Shown: positions 53,159 to 61,522 of the stretch, piece by piece
Layout of the letters: each line of letters opens with the position of its first letter
How positions within the stretch are numbered: position 1 is the stretch's first letter
Source: Sanyastnella coralliicola
GTDB lineage: Bacteria; Bacteroidota; Bacteroidia; Flavobacteriales_D; Sanyastnellaceae
Direction: 5' to 3'
Length of the DNA stretch: 64,000 nt
Assembly: GCF_030845195.1 (NCBI RefSeq)
Contig: NZ_CP132543.1
Span: 2,187,501-2,251,500 of the forward strand
Position numbers and translations under genes: made by a program
The notes under the pieces: model-generated
The model's input: only the letters and a program-made list of their open reading frames with translations
What the model was told of the DNA's origin: nothing
Databases searched by the model: none

Positions 53159-54730
53159 ATGCTGCGCCTACTAAAACATACTTGCTACCTGATCGCCTTT
53201 CTTCTGATGGGCACGGGTGTCGTGGCGCAGGTTTCTTTAGGTACAGAACCCGTTTCTTGGGGCGTAGATGAAGAATTACTTTCCTCGTTGAATTATGAGC
53301 AACTCGAAGATATTGATGCTGCTGCATTGATGGCTGAAGATGCTGCCGAAGTCATTGATAAAGATTTACCAATCCGTTTTGCGGTAAAACAGGAAGTTGA
53401 GTTTACAACCAATGTTTCCGGACGTTGGGTCAATCTAGACAACGGAGACCGAATCTGGATGCTGGGGATTTACTCTCCGAACGCCAAGGCCTTGAGTGTG
53501 ACTTTTGAAACCTTCGATATTCCGAAGGGTGCAGTGGTTCACATCTACAATGCCAACAAAGAAGAAGTGATTGGTGCCTTTACAGCTGACAATAACAAAA
53601 CTGACGGGGTACTCACTACTTCTAGCCTCACCGGAGAACAGATAGTGGTTGAGTACTACGAGCCTTATGCTGTCCGTCAGGAAGGATACCTCAATATCCG
53701 AACGGTTGCGCACACCTACCGAGAAGTAGATAGTGAACTTAATGACAATACTTCGCTCGGTGAATGTATGGTCAATGTAGACTGTGAAGTCGACGAAGCA
53801 CGCCAAGAACAAGCGGCTTCGACCGTGCTCATCACAGTTGATGACGGTACGCGCTGGTGTACTGGAACGTTGGTCAACAACGCAAACTTCGATGGTACGC
53901 CATACATCCTGACTGGTGACCACTGCCTTTACGGAGATCCGTCAAGCTGGTTGTTTACTTTCAACTACCAAGCTCGAGAATGCGATAATAGCGGTGCGAA
54001 GCAAATCACGCAAAGCATCAGTGGTGCTCAAGTAGTGACCTCGAACGTTGAAGCTGGAGTAGCTCTCCTTGAACTAAGCGCTCGTCCGAAGCCTGAATGG
54101 AATGTGTTCTACGCTGGATGGGACGCGTCAGGTGTTACTCCTCAAGGGGTTCACTCTATTCACCATCCGCTGGGTGACGTAAAGAAAATCAGTCTATCAG
54201 TTGAAGCACCGCTTCCAGAAGTATGGAAGGCGAAAGAAGTATTCACTGTAGAAAACTGGCTGTACGGTGCGACAAGCAACGGAAGCACTGGTGCTCCACT
54301 CTTCGATCAAAACGGACGAGTGATCGGTGTGATGTTCGGTGGTACTTCATCTTGCCAATTCCTTGGTGATGATCACTTCAATAAAATTGCTGGAGCTTGG
54401 GATGACATCGAGAAATATCTCAACCCTTTCAATCAAGACATCATCACCCTTGATGGTACATTCCTACGATTCGGAGTGGTTGACGTGCGTATCTTTAACG
54501 AAAACATTGCCCTCTTCCCAAATCCTGCGACTACGCAGTTCAATTTGGTAAACGATGGTGCTTCGGCCATAGTCAACGTCGAAATCCATGACATGAGTGG
54601 ACGTTTGATTGACACGATCCAATACACGGGTCAGCCGATTGACGTGAGCACGCTTCCTGTTGGACACTATGTGATCCTAATCAACAAGACACAGGGAACA
54701 GCCCGTCAGAAACTGGTTATCTGGAGATAA
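53159..54730 (+). CDS. T9SS-exported trypsin-fold protein, probably catalytically inactive
   Basis: 523 residues: signal peptide (about 1-23), an N-terminal beta domain (about 60-195), a trypsin-like domain (about 215-425) and a T9SS type A tail (about 450-523: ALFPNPATTQFNLVN, VEIHDMSGRLIDTI, VGHYVILINKTQG). The protease domain resembles lysyl-endopeptidase-like S1 enzymes. The histidine is kept (TGDHC, His255). The aspartate of the usual SDFALLEL motif is Gly300 (EAGVALLEL), and the serine of GSSGSP is Thr377 (GSTGAPLF). Two of three triad residues are thus replaced. A binding or scavenging surface protein is more likely than an active protease. Its stop abuts that of the convergent EI24 gene. 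Confidence 0.88.
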   Translation: MLRLLKHTCYLIAFLLMGTGVVAQVSLGTEPVSWGVDEELLSSLNYEQLEDIDAAALMAEDAAEVIDKDLPIRFAVKQEVEFTTNVSGRWVNLDNGDRIWMLGIYSPNAKALSVTFETFDIPKGAVVHIYNANKEEVIGAFTADNNKTDGVLTTSSLTGEQIVVEYYEPYAVRQEGYLNIRTVAHTYREVDSELNDNTSLGECMVNVDCEVDEARQEQAASTVLITVDDGTRWCTGTLVNNANFDGTPYILTGDHCLYGDPSSWLFTFNYQARECDNSGAKQITQSISGAQVVTSNVEAGVALLELSARPKPEWNVFYAGWDASGVTPQGVHSIHHPLGDVKKISLSVEAPLPEVWKAKEVFTVENWLYGATSNGSTGAPLFDQNGRVIGVMFGGTSSCQFLGDDHFNKIAGAWDDIEKYLNPFNQDIITLDGTFLRFGVVDVRIFNENIALFPNPATTQFNLVNDGASAIVNVEIHDMSGRLIDTIQYTGQPIDVSTLPVGHYVILINKTQGTARQKLVIWR

Positions 54731-55603
54731 TTACTTTTCGATCGATTTCTGATCGATATTCAACTCGTATCCTTCTATTTCTCCTTTCTCGCGCTTTTCG
54801 AGTAATGCAAGTGTTGCGCCTACCGTGCACGTGACTGGCGCGAACACCGTCCCGATAAAGGTTCCTAGAATTGGTATCATCAGCCAAAGCGCAAAGATTC
54901 CACCATTCGCTACCGCTAGTCCTCTTTGTGCCCTGATCTTCTTCACGCTATCGCGGAAACTGACACGGTAACGCTCGTTGGTATAGTCCATTGTAGAGAA
55001 GCCGAAGTAGTACGCACTCACCAAGAAATTAATGACAAGGACCGCAGGTGAAGTAATGACAGACAAGGGCGCCAAGAAAATGGTGATGAAAAGGTTTACA
55101 ATGAGCAAACCAACGGTAATACTCATTTCAAAGATGAAGTTTCGCAGTGCTATTCGAATACCGCGCACTACATCTTTCATCAGTTGCTTCCATGAAAAAG
55201 GAAAGTTCTGTCCTGTAACTACCGCATCGGTTTTCTCAGAAATCAATGCCATCACTGGCGACATGACAATCAAGACAACGTATTTACTGATCTTGTAGAA
55301 GATGTAAATCATGATAAGCCACACCAAGAAGCTCACTACGTAAGTACTGATGTTCGAAAGGAAGTTCAAGGTTATCTCCCACCATCCATCTCCCGGAACG
55401 GGCTCAGCGCCAATTATATCTAGAATCCATGGGTTCACGGTATCATTGATGTATCCGATTCCGGCGGTAGCCCCAACGCTAAATAGAATGATGAACAACA
55501 ATGGATACAAATAGAAGTGCATCATCTTGTTGCGCACGATAAACCCAAAGCTCTTGAAGTAGGTGCGGATGCCGAGGCGGAAGTCAGGCCAAAACTTATT
55601 CAT
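54731..55603 (-). CDS. EI24-domain membrane protein (CysZ-like)
   Basis: 290 residues with about six membrane segments. The EI24/CysZ pattern is seen in FRLGIRTYFKSFGFIVRNK, LIVMSPVMALISEKTD, VVRGIRIALRNFIFE and DYTNERYRVSFRDSVKKIRAQRGLAVANGG (quoted in parts). CysZ imports sulfate in proteobacteria; many Bacteroidota homologues have no known substrate. The gene is alone on its strand, convergent with the 53159 gene with zero bases between the stops. Confidence 0.85.
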   Translation of the reverse strand: MNKFWPDFRLGIRTYFKSFGFIVRNKMMHFYLYPLLFIILFSVGATAGIGYINDTVNPWILDIIGAEPVPGDGWWEITLNFLSNISTYVVSFLVWLIMIYIFYKISKYVVLIVMSPVMALISEKTDAVVTGQNFPFSWKQLMKDVVRGIRIALRNFIFEMSITVGLLIVNLFITIFLAPLSVITSPAVLVINFLVSAYYFGFSTMDYTNERYRVSFRDSVKKIRAQRGLAVANGGIFALWLMIPILGTFIGTVFAPVTCTVGATLALLEKREKGEIEGYELNIDQKSIEK

Positions 55604-55712
55604 AAGGCGTTCATTGTTAGACGCAGTGCGTGCTAAGTTCTATCGAAGATCAACAATTTGACGATTCTAAGGAAAGGGATTGTGCTTACCGCACGAAGTC
55701 AATGCTGAATGG

Positions 55713-56084
55713 TTAGTTCAGGTAGTTATGTTCTACACGATCATCTTCTTCCTTCCAGATCTGAAAGTACCAGTAGACTAAGTAGCCAATGTTCGCGAAG
55801 AAGAGAATGACCAAGGCCCATATCAGACGATTCGAAGAATCTAAACGTGAGTTATTGACCACGTGCACCAGGTAATACACGAAGAGGGCGATCGATGAGA
55901 CCACCATTAAGATGAACAAGATCAAGGTCAAGCCAATAGAAAAGATTCCCAACGACGGATCTGACATATCACCCGGTTCGTGGGCGATAAAGGCCATCGG
56001 AAAGAACGACAACACGTACAACACCATCAAAATGAATGGAAATACGGTGGCAATCCCAAGTAATATTTTGCCCATCGGAGACAT
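55713..56084 (-). CDS. Small membrane protein with PLDc_N-type domain
   Basis: 123 residues with three membrane helices (about 8-30, 48-70, 88-108). The last part (SSNRLIWALVILFFANIGYLVYWYFQIW) follows the PLD nuclease N-terminal (PLDc_N) pattern, a transmembrane hairpin also found alone in many small proteins. No nuclease domain is attached, so the role is unknown. It is divergent from mpl; the gap between them contains the perfect palindrome GACCA-G-TGGTC (56131-56141). Confidence 0.75.
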   Translation of the reverse strand: MSPMGKILLGIATVFPFILMVLYVLSFFPMAFIAHEPGDMSDPSLGIFSIGLTLILFILMVVSSIALFVYYLVHVVNNSRLDSSNRLIWALVILFFANIGYLVYWYFQIWKEEDDRVEHNYLN

Positions 56085-56216
56085 TCATACAAAGATACGA
56101 CGGTGTGTTCGGAATGTTCGTCACGATTCTGACCAGTGGTCGAATTGACGGCGGACTGTTCATTCCTTTCTAGTCAGCGGTAATTTTTGTGCCTTTCAAA
56201 TGCCTTCCTTCGTTGT

Positions 56217-57551
56217 ATGAATGTTCATTTTATCGCCATTGGCGGAAGCGCTATGCACAACCTTGCGCTCGCCCTTGCACACCAAGGAGACACTGTAACC
56301 GGATCAGACGATGAGATCTTTGAGCCATCGCGTTCACGATTAGCAGATGCGGGAATTCTTCCATCTGAATTCGGCTGGTTCCCTGAGAAGATTCATGAAG
56401 GCCTTGATGCGATTATCCTCGGTATGCATGCGCGTGAAGACAACCCTGAACTCTTGAAAGCAAAAGAGCTCGGTTTGAACATTTATTCCTACCCAGAATA
56501 CCTTTACCAAAGAACACGCTCCAAGAAACGTGCTGTCATCGGCGGTAGCCATGGAAAGACCACCATCACTTCAATGGTGCTACATGCCTTGAACTACAAC
56601 AAGGTTGATCACGATTACATGGTTGGGGCATTGCTAGACGGATTCGAACGCAGTGTGCTCTTGAAAGATGAAACACCAATCGCCGTTTTCGAAGGAGACG
56701 AATACCTCTCCTCTCCTATTGATCGTCGTCCGAAATTTCACCTGTACAACCCGCACGTGGCCCTCATCAGCGGTATCGCATGGGATCACATGAACGTATT
56801 TCCGACTTTCGATAATTATGTTGAACAGTTCCGCATCTACGTTTCGAAAATCGAAGACGGGGGTGTCTTGATCTACAACGCAGAAGACGAAGAAGTGGCG
56901 AAGGTGGCGAAGACTGCCCGTGAAGGCATCCGCGTCTTGCCTTATCACACTCCAAGCTATCGTATTGATGATGGCAAGACCTTCCTAAAACTCGAGCATG
57001 GAGAAATTCCTATCCAGGTCTTTGGAAAGCACAACCTTCAAAATATGGAAGGAGCTCGATTGGTGTGCGCCGAACTGGGTGTTTCCACCGCAGAATTCTA
57101 CGAAGCAATGCAGCATTTCCGAGGCGCTAGCCGAAGATTAGAGAAAATGCATGAAGAAGATGGCTACGTCGTTTATCGCGATTTTGCACACGCTCCAAGC
57201 AAGCTAAGGGCGACCACCTCGGCAGTAAAAGAAATGTACCCCAACAGGCATTTGTTGGCGTGTATGGAACTCCACACCTTCTCAAGCCTCAACAAAGACT
57301 TCCTTCATCACTACGAAGGCGCCATGAACGCTGCCGATACTGCCCTCGTCTATTTCTCACCAGATGTAGTAGCCCACAAGCGCCTTCCTGAAATTACAAT
57401 TGAAGATGTTTCTCAGGCCTTCGGCCGGAACGACTTAAAAGTCTTCACAAACGCCCAAGAAATGCAAGCCTTTATCGAATCTCAAGAAAAAGCAAACAGT
57501 GTTCGTTTGCTGATGAGTTCTGGGAATTGGGGAGGGGCAACTCTTTTTTAG
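56217..57551 (+). CDS. mpl: UDP-N-acetylmuramate:tripeptide ligase (Mpl) for peptidoglycan recycling
   Basis: 444 residues from the ATG at 56217 (MNVHFIAIGGSAMHN); a TTG at 56187 also fits but adds an unlikely leader. Mur-ligase features: N-terminal Rossmann loop with GGSAMHNLA, P-loop GGSHGKTTITSMV, central FEGDEYLSSPIDRRPKF and SGIAWDHMNVFPTFDNY, and C-terminal DFAHAPSKLRATTSAV and ELHTFSSLN. The DE.... and DH.N motifs distinguish Mpl from MurC. The enzyme attaches recovered L-Ala-gamma-D-Glu-meso-Dap to UDP-MurNAc in the cytoplasm. Single gene ending at a heptamer inverted repeat. Confidence 0.92.
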   Translation: MNVHFIAIGGSAMHNLALALAHQGDTVTGSDDEIFEPSRSRLADAGILPSEFGWFPEKIHEGLDAIILGMHAREDNPELLKAKELGLNIYSYPEYLYQRTRSKKRAVIGGSHGKTTITSMVLHALNYNKVDHDYMVGALLDGFERSVLLKDETPIAVFEGDEYLSSPIDRRPKFHLYNPHVALISGIAWDHMNVFPTFDNYVEQFRIYVSKIEDGGVLIYNAEDEEVAKVAKTAREGIRVLPYHTPSYRIDDGKTFLKLEHGEIPIQVFGKHNLQNMEGARLVCAELGVSTAEFYEAMQHFRGASRRLEKMHEEDGYVVYRDFAHAPSKLRATTSAVKEMYPNRHLLACMELHTFSSLNKDFLHHYEGAMNAADTALVYFSPDVVAHKRLPEITIEDVSQAFGRNDLKVFTNAQEMQAFIESQEKANSVRLLMSSGNWGGATLF

Positions 57552-57618
57552 GCTTATGGCCTATGGCTTAAGGCGTAAGTTGGATTGCTTAAGCCATACG
57601 CCTTAAGCCTTAAGCCTA
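57549..57618. terminator. Heptamer inverted repeat between convergent genes, likely bidirectional terminator
   Basis: Ten units in one register: TAGGCTT, ATGGCCT, ATGGCTT, AAGGCGT, AAGTTGG | ATTGCTT, AAGCCAT, ACGCCTT, AAGCCTT, AAGCCTA. The first half is the near-complement of the second, so a stem of about 30 bases forms. The first triplet TAG is the mpl stop codon, and the array ends two bases before the stop of the opposite gene. Confidence 0.65.
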
Positions 57619-57620
57619 GT

Positions 57621-58327
57621 TCAAAGGAATTTCCGCATTCCCAACTCAAACCCGATTTGGTAAACTACCATTTCACCTTCTATGAAGTTGTTGTGAATGC
57701 GTCTATGGGCAATTGGTTGGAAGAACATGGTACGTTCATTCGAAAAATCTACCTCTAGTCCAAAAGAACCAAAGAGATCTACGTAGGACCGTTCGAAATA
57801 ACGGAAGTTTTTCAAAGCATTTCCTGTAGCCCAGGTGTTTTCGACTCCACGCCTCATATCAATGCCGAAGAAATATCCATAGGCCATTCCTCCATTCTCC
57901 AAAAATGGCCTGAAGCTACTTTTCCCGAATGTATAACGCATTGCCAGCGGTATCTCAATGCCCGTTAGTTGATTATACCATTGCTGCCTCCCTTGAAATT
58001 CAAAAAGATATTGCCTTCAGCATCTTGGCCGTTATCTGAGTACCAATCGCTAGAGATCAACTGTCCAGAATTGATAAATCGCATCCCCGTTTTTACAGCA
58101 CAGCTCTTGGTCAAATGGATATTCAAATTGGCCCCAAATCGATAGAAAAAAAACAAGGACCGGCTATCAGTGTCTGGCCAACCCGCAGGAGAAGAACTTG
58201 AATAAATCGATCGTGGATAGGTATCCATGTGAGTATATCCCACTATCCAATCATGAGAAATACGTTGTTGACTATTCACCGCCACAGAAAGCAACAGCAA
58301 CAATCCCAAAGTGAAGGCAATTCGCAT
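57621..58327 (-). pseudogene. Outer-membrane beta-barrel protein, frameshifted copy
   Basis: A signal peptide (MRIAFTLGLLLLLSVAVNS) and about 110 residues are read from 58327. The frame then breaks and stops at 57965. The second half continues in another frame (EFQGRQQWYN, GIEIPLAMRYTFGKSSFRPF ... YQIGFELGMRKFL) to 57621. Adding one base to the A-run at 58002-58006 restores a protein of about 235 residues that aligns along its whole length with the 239-residue paralogue at 58458-59177. It may be a true pseudogene, a phase-variable gene (short homopolymer), or a sequencing error. Confidence 0.78.
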
Positions 58328-58386
58328 GGTAATGGTTTTGGTTGTAAGTAAGACGGGGGGGGTAGGTGGAAGGTTACTCTTTTACT

Positions 58387-58456
58387 GAGGCTTAGGGCAT
58401 AAGGCTTAAGGCGTAAGCTAGTCTACTTAGGCCTTAGGCCTTAGGCCATAAGCCTG
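58387..58456. repeat. Heptamer inverted repeat between the two barrel genes
   Basis: GAGGCTT, AGGGCAT, AAGGCTT, AAGGCGT, AAGCTAG | TCTACTT, AGGCCTT, AGGCCTT, AGGCCAT, AAGCCTG: ten units, halves complementary. It starts after the upstream region of the frameshifted gene and ends one base before the stop codon of the intact gene, so it probably terminates the latter. Confidence 0.75.
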
Positions 58457-58457
58457 T

Positions 58458-59177
58458 TCATATGATTTTCCTCCAACCAAACTCCACTCCCAACAAATAA
58501 GAGTACCTCGAGTCTCTTAAATTCAAAGCAGAAAGGGTGCGTGTTTGAAAGAAGGGTTGGAAGAACAAGGCTCTGCCACTTTCTAGACTGATATCCATCC
58601 CTACAGAACCGAAGTAATCTACCGTAGCGAAATTGTACGACGGAGTTCCGTCGATGAAAAGGCTGCCGAAACGACTTGAATTCTCTACTCCACTTCTACG
58701 ACTGTAATTCACTAGCATGAGATTTCCGGTAAGACCTAGTTCTGTAAAGAACTTCACTTTGTTACCGTTGGTTACAAAGCGCACGGCCAAAGGAACTTGA
58801 AATCCGGTTTCTTGATATAGGTTTCGCTGCGATCCGGCCAGTTCGAATTGGACATAGCTACTAGTATCATTCGTCTGGATAACTTCAAAAACGTCATAAA
58901 CAGCCCGTCTTAGTTGATTGTCTATCCGTAAACCAGTTTTTAGAATGACATGGTCATTCAGCGAATAGTTGACATTTACCCCGAATCGATAATTCATTCG
59001 CACAACCTGCACATCTTCAAAAGAATATTGGAAGATAAATCCCGAAGATCCTTCATTGCGTTCATGAAGGTACCCTTGATCAGCTATTCCTAAGATAAGA
59101 TCGTAACTAAACTTTGATTGCGCTTTCACCGCCACAGAAAGCAACAGCAACAATCCCAATGAGAAGGCAATTCGCAT
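58458..59177 (-). CDS. Outer-membrane beta-barrel protein (PorT-like family)
   Basis: 239 residues with a signal peptide (MRIAFSLGLLLLLSVAVKA). The mature part has about eight to ten amphipathic strands (VRMNYRFGVNVNYSL, VILKTGLRIDNQ, FQVPLAVRFVTNGNKVKFFTELGLTGNL in parts) and ends in ..LLGVEFGWRKII, as in small Bacteroidota porin-like barrels. About 60 bases before its start are nearly the same as those before the frameshifted copy (58328-58385), showing tandem duplication that included the leader. No binding partner or transported substance is suggested. Confidence 0.82.
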   Translation of the reverse strand: MRIAFSLGLLLLLSVAVKAQSKFSYDLILGIADQGYLHERNEGSSGFIFQYSFEDVQVVRMNYRFGVNVNYSLNDHVILKTGLRIDNQLRRAVYDVFEVIQTNDTSSYVQFELAGSQRNLYQETGFQVPLAVRFVTNGNKVKFFTELGLTGNLMLVNYSRRSGVENSSRFGSLFIDGTPSYNFATVDYFGSVGMDISLESGRALFFQPFFQTRTLSALNLRDSRYSYLLGVEFGWRKII

Positions 59178-59232
59178 GGTAATGGTTTTGGTTATAGGTA
59201 AGACGGGGGGTAAGGTGGAAGGTTGCTCTTTA

Positions 59233-59328
59233 TTAAGGCTTATGGCCTAAGGCCTATGGCGTAAGTTAGGTTGCTTAAGCCTTAGGCCTTAGGCCTTAGG
59301 CCATACGCCTTAGCTAGGCAAAGCCTAG
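59233..59328. terminator. Heptamer inverted repeat plus short palindrome after the ZIP transporter gene
   Basis: Eleven AAGGCTT/TAAGCCT-type units (59233-59310), the left half complementary to the right. Then comes the perfect palindrome CTAGGC-AAA-GCCTAG (59314-59328), which overlaps the transporter stop codon (59325-59327). Both could end transcription of the regulator-transporter operon. Confidence 0.55.
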
Positions 59329-60146
59329 CCTAACCCTACATCCAACATCATCATCACGATAAACCCAAAGATCAACCCCAACGTAGCGATGTCAGTGTAC
59401 TTATCACGTTGGGTTTCTGGAATTACCTCTTCTACTACGACGTAGATCATCGCTCCTGCGGCGAAGGCGAGAGCGTATGGGAGGATAGGTGTCATTTGAA
59501 TTACGAGCAGCGCACCCAGCACTCCGGCGACCGGTTCTACGATGGCTGATAGTTGTCCGTACCAGGCGGCGCGGGCTGCTTTTACGCCGTTACGGCGGAG
59601 AGGCATACTTACTGCGATTCCTTCTGGGAAATTCTGGATTCCGATTCCGATAGCGAGGGCTACAGCTCCGGCTACGGTGGCTCCTTCGACTCCTGCAGCG
59701 GCTCCTCCGAAGAGTACACCTACCGCTAACCCTTCAGGGATGTTGTGCAGGGTGATGGCCAATACCAAGAGCGTGGTCTTGTGCCAGTTGGTCTGAATTC
59801 CTTCGGCTTCATCTGCCTTGAAGTTGATGTGGAGGTGCGGTAAGAACTTATCCAGGACGAACAAGAACAGCGCACCCAGTCCGAACCCAACAGCAGCTGG
59901 CATGGCTTTAAGGAAGCCCTCTCCTTCTGACATTTCAATGGCTGGACTCAACAAACTCCAGAAACTTGCGGCGATCATGACTCCTCCGGTGAAACCCAGC
60001 ATGCCGTCTAACCATTTACGGCTTACGCCATTGAAGAAGAAGACGAGTGAAGCTCCTGCACCAGTTAAAAACCATGTGAAACAGGTAGCAATTAATGCCG
60101 CGACCACAGGGTCAATCGATTCGAAATAGGCTACGAGATCGTTCAT
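59325..60146 (-). CDS. ZIP-family divalent metal transporter
   Basis: 273 residues, about eight membrane helices. The two ZIP metal-binding helices are clear: HNIPEGLAVGVLFGG and IQNFPEGIAVSMPL (Gln in place of the second His). A cytoplasmic loop with HLHINFKADE precedes the first. ZIP proteins take up Zn, Fe or Mn into the cytoplasm. The start is four bases after the stop of the DtxR/MntR-type regulator, so uptake is probably controlled by it; this pairing suggests manganese or iron. Confidence 0.92.
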   Translation of the reverse strand: MNDLVAYFESIDPVVAALIATCFTWFLTGAGASLVFFFNGVSRKWLDGMLGFTGGVMIAASFWSLLSPAIEMSEGEGFLKAMPAAVGFGLGALFLFVLDKFLPHLHINFKADEAEGIQTNWHKTTLLVLAITLHNIPEGLAVGVLFGGAAAGVEGATVAGAVALAIGIGIQNFPEGIAVSMPLRRNGVKAARAAWYGQLSAIVEPVAGVLGALLVIQMTPILPYALAFAAGAMIYVVVEEVIPETQRDKYTDIATLGLIFGFIVMMMLDVGLG

Positions 60147-60150
60147 TTCA

Positions 60151-60810
60151 TTAGGATTTTAGAACAAGTAGGTTTCGTGCAACGAGCTGTGAAAGCTGTT
60201 GTTGTTGTTTACCGAGACTCACACGGACACTCTGATCAAAGGCGAACCGCTCTTCAACAGTGATCGAAGAACCAAGGGTCAATTTGATAGAATCGAGGTA
60301 CTGCAAGAACTCTTGAGAAGAGTCACGCACCCCAACGAGGATGCCTCCTTCCCCTTCGTTCAAAGCACTCACTGCTACTTTGTCTCGGTTATCTCGGAAA
60401 TTGCCGTCTGCATCCGGAATGGGATCTCCATGCGGGTCATATTGAGGGTGGCCAAGGAATGCGTCCAAACGTTTGAATAGCTCTTCCGATGCAATGTGTT
60501 CCAGCTCTTCAGCAATGGGATGCACTTCATCCCATTTGAAGTCGAGTTTCTCAACCAAAAACACTTCCCACAAGCGGTGGCGACGAATGATATCTATGGC
60601 GATAGTCATTCCATTATCTGTCAAATGCGCCCCCTTGTATTTCTTGTAATTGACCAGTCCTTTCGTCTTCAGTTTCTTCAACATATCGGTCACTGAAGAA
60701 GCCTGGGTTTCCAGGCGTTCCGCGATAGCGTTTGTACTCACCCCATCCGGTGAATACTGCTGAAGCGCATAGATACACTTCAAATAATTTTCAACTGTTT
60801 GACTGGCCAT
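60151..60810 (-). CDS. Metal-dependent repressor of the DtxR/MntR family
   Basis: 219 residues. An N-terminal winged helix (about 1-65: VENYLKCIYALQQ, ERLETQASSVTDMLKKLKTKGLV in parts) is followed by the dimerisation and metal-binding domain: RRHRLWEVFLVEKL, VHPIAEELEHI, DPHGDPIP. A C-terminal FeoA-like domain completes it (about 145-219). The Glu/His positions typical for metal binding (EVHPIAEELEH) are kept. It would sense Mn or Fe and repress the ZIP gene behind it. TACTTTTG (60838-60831) is a likely promoter element 21 bases before its start. Confidence 0.92.
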   Translation of the reverse strand: MASQTVENYLKCIYALQQYSPDGVSTNAIAERLETQASSVTDMLKKLKTKGLVNYKKYKGAHLTDNGMTIAIDIIRRHRLWEVFLVEKLDFKWDEVHPIAEELEHIASEELFKRLDAFLGHPQYDPHGDPIPDADGNFRDNRDKVAVSALNEGEGGILVGVRDSSQEFLQYLDSIKLTLGSSITVEERFAFDQSVRVSLGKQQQQLSQLVARNLLVLKS

Positions 60811-60830
60811 GGTTGGTTCTCAGATTGAAG

Positions 60831-60838
60831 CAAAAGTA
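60831..60838 (-). promoter_or_regulatory. Promoter -7 element TACTTTTG for the regulator-ZIP operon
   Basis: On the minus strand TACTTTTG matches TAnnTTTG exactly, 21 bases before the start codon at 60810. No clear -33 TTG. A metal-repressor operator should lie close by, but I could not identify a clear palindrome. Confidence 0.45.
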
Positions 60839-60899
60839 GGAAATGTTTTCTTTGACCGAAATGGATTTTTAGACTAATCGAAATATCGTTACGAAACCA

Positions 60900-60998
60900 T
60901 GATTGATAACTGGTAATCTATAACTGGGGTTTGGGATGGTGCAGAGCTTCGATTGAGTTTCACATTAACTTAAGCCATAAGCCCTAAGCCTTACGCCT
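60900..60998. repeat. Two short heptamer arrays upstream of the phosphatase gene
   Basis: TGATTGA-TAACTGG-TAATCTA-TAACTGG at 60900-60927 (a family seen only here) and TAAGCCA-TAAGCCC-TAAGCCT-TACGCCT at 60971-60998. The octamer TACCTTCG, two mismatches or fewer to a -7 element, follows close to the start codon at 61019. Confidence 0.75.
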
Positions 60999-61018
60999 AA
61001 TTCATTACCTTCGATTCA

Positions 61019-61522
61019 ATGAAACGCAGCCTAATACTTATTCGACATGCAAAGTCTTCATGGAACAATGAACGACTTGACGACAAGGATCGACCGTTGA
61101 ACAAACGAGGGGAACGTGATTGCCCGCACATGGCTAAGCACATGGCCGGCAGCGAAGCTTGTCCTGACATGATTGTCTCATCACATGCTTTACGCGCTCA
61201 TACCACAGCGAAAGCGTATGCCGCTGCTTTTGGCATTGCGGATGATGCGATCAAACTGGATGAACGCATTTATGAAGCCCCGGTTTCACGTCTTGTTGAA
61301 GTGATCAATGACTTCTCAGATGATCACTCGAGTGTGATTATGTTCGGACACAACCCGGGCTTCAGCTACCTCACGCAATACCTCACTGGAGAGTTGATCC
61401 AGATGCCTACCAATGGCGTGGTGAAGATTGAGATGGATGTTGATAGTTGGAAGCACATTGGCACGAACTGCGGTTCATTGACATACCACGACTTTCCTAA
61501 GCAGCACGAAGCATTGCGATGA
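61019..61522 (+). CDS. sixA: SixA-type histidine phosphatase
   Basis: 167 residues. The RHG motif is RHAKSSWNNE (residues 8-10 RHA) with the second catalytic histidine in MFGHNPGFSYL, and SSHALRAHTTA carries the phosphate-binding Arg. Length and the RHAKS start fit SixA, which removes phosphate from phosphohistidine, such as that of phosphorelay or phosphotransfer proteins. Substrate here is unknown. The stop overlaps the start of the AI-2E-family gene (ATGA), so the two are one operon. Confidence 0.9.
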   Translation: MKRSLILIRHAKSSWNNERLDDKDRPLNKRGERDCPHMAKHMAGSEACPDMIVSSHALRAHTTAKAYAAAFGIADDAIKLDERIYEAPVSRLVEVINDFSDDHSSVIMFGHNPGFSYLTQYLTGELIQMPTNGVVKIEMDVDSWKHIGTNCGSLTYHDFPKQHEALR

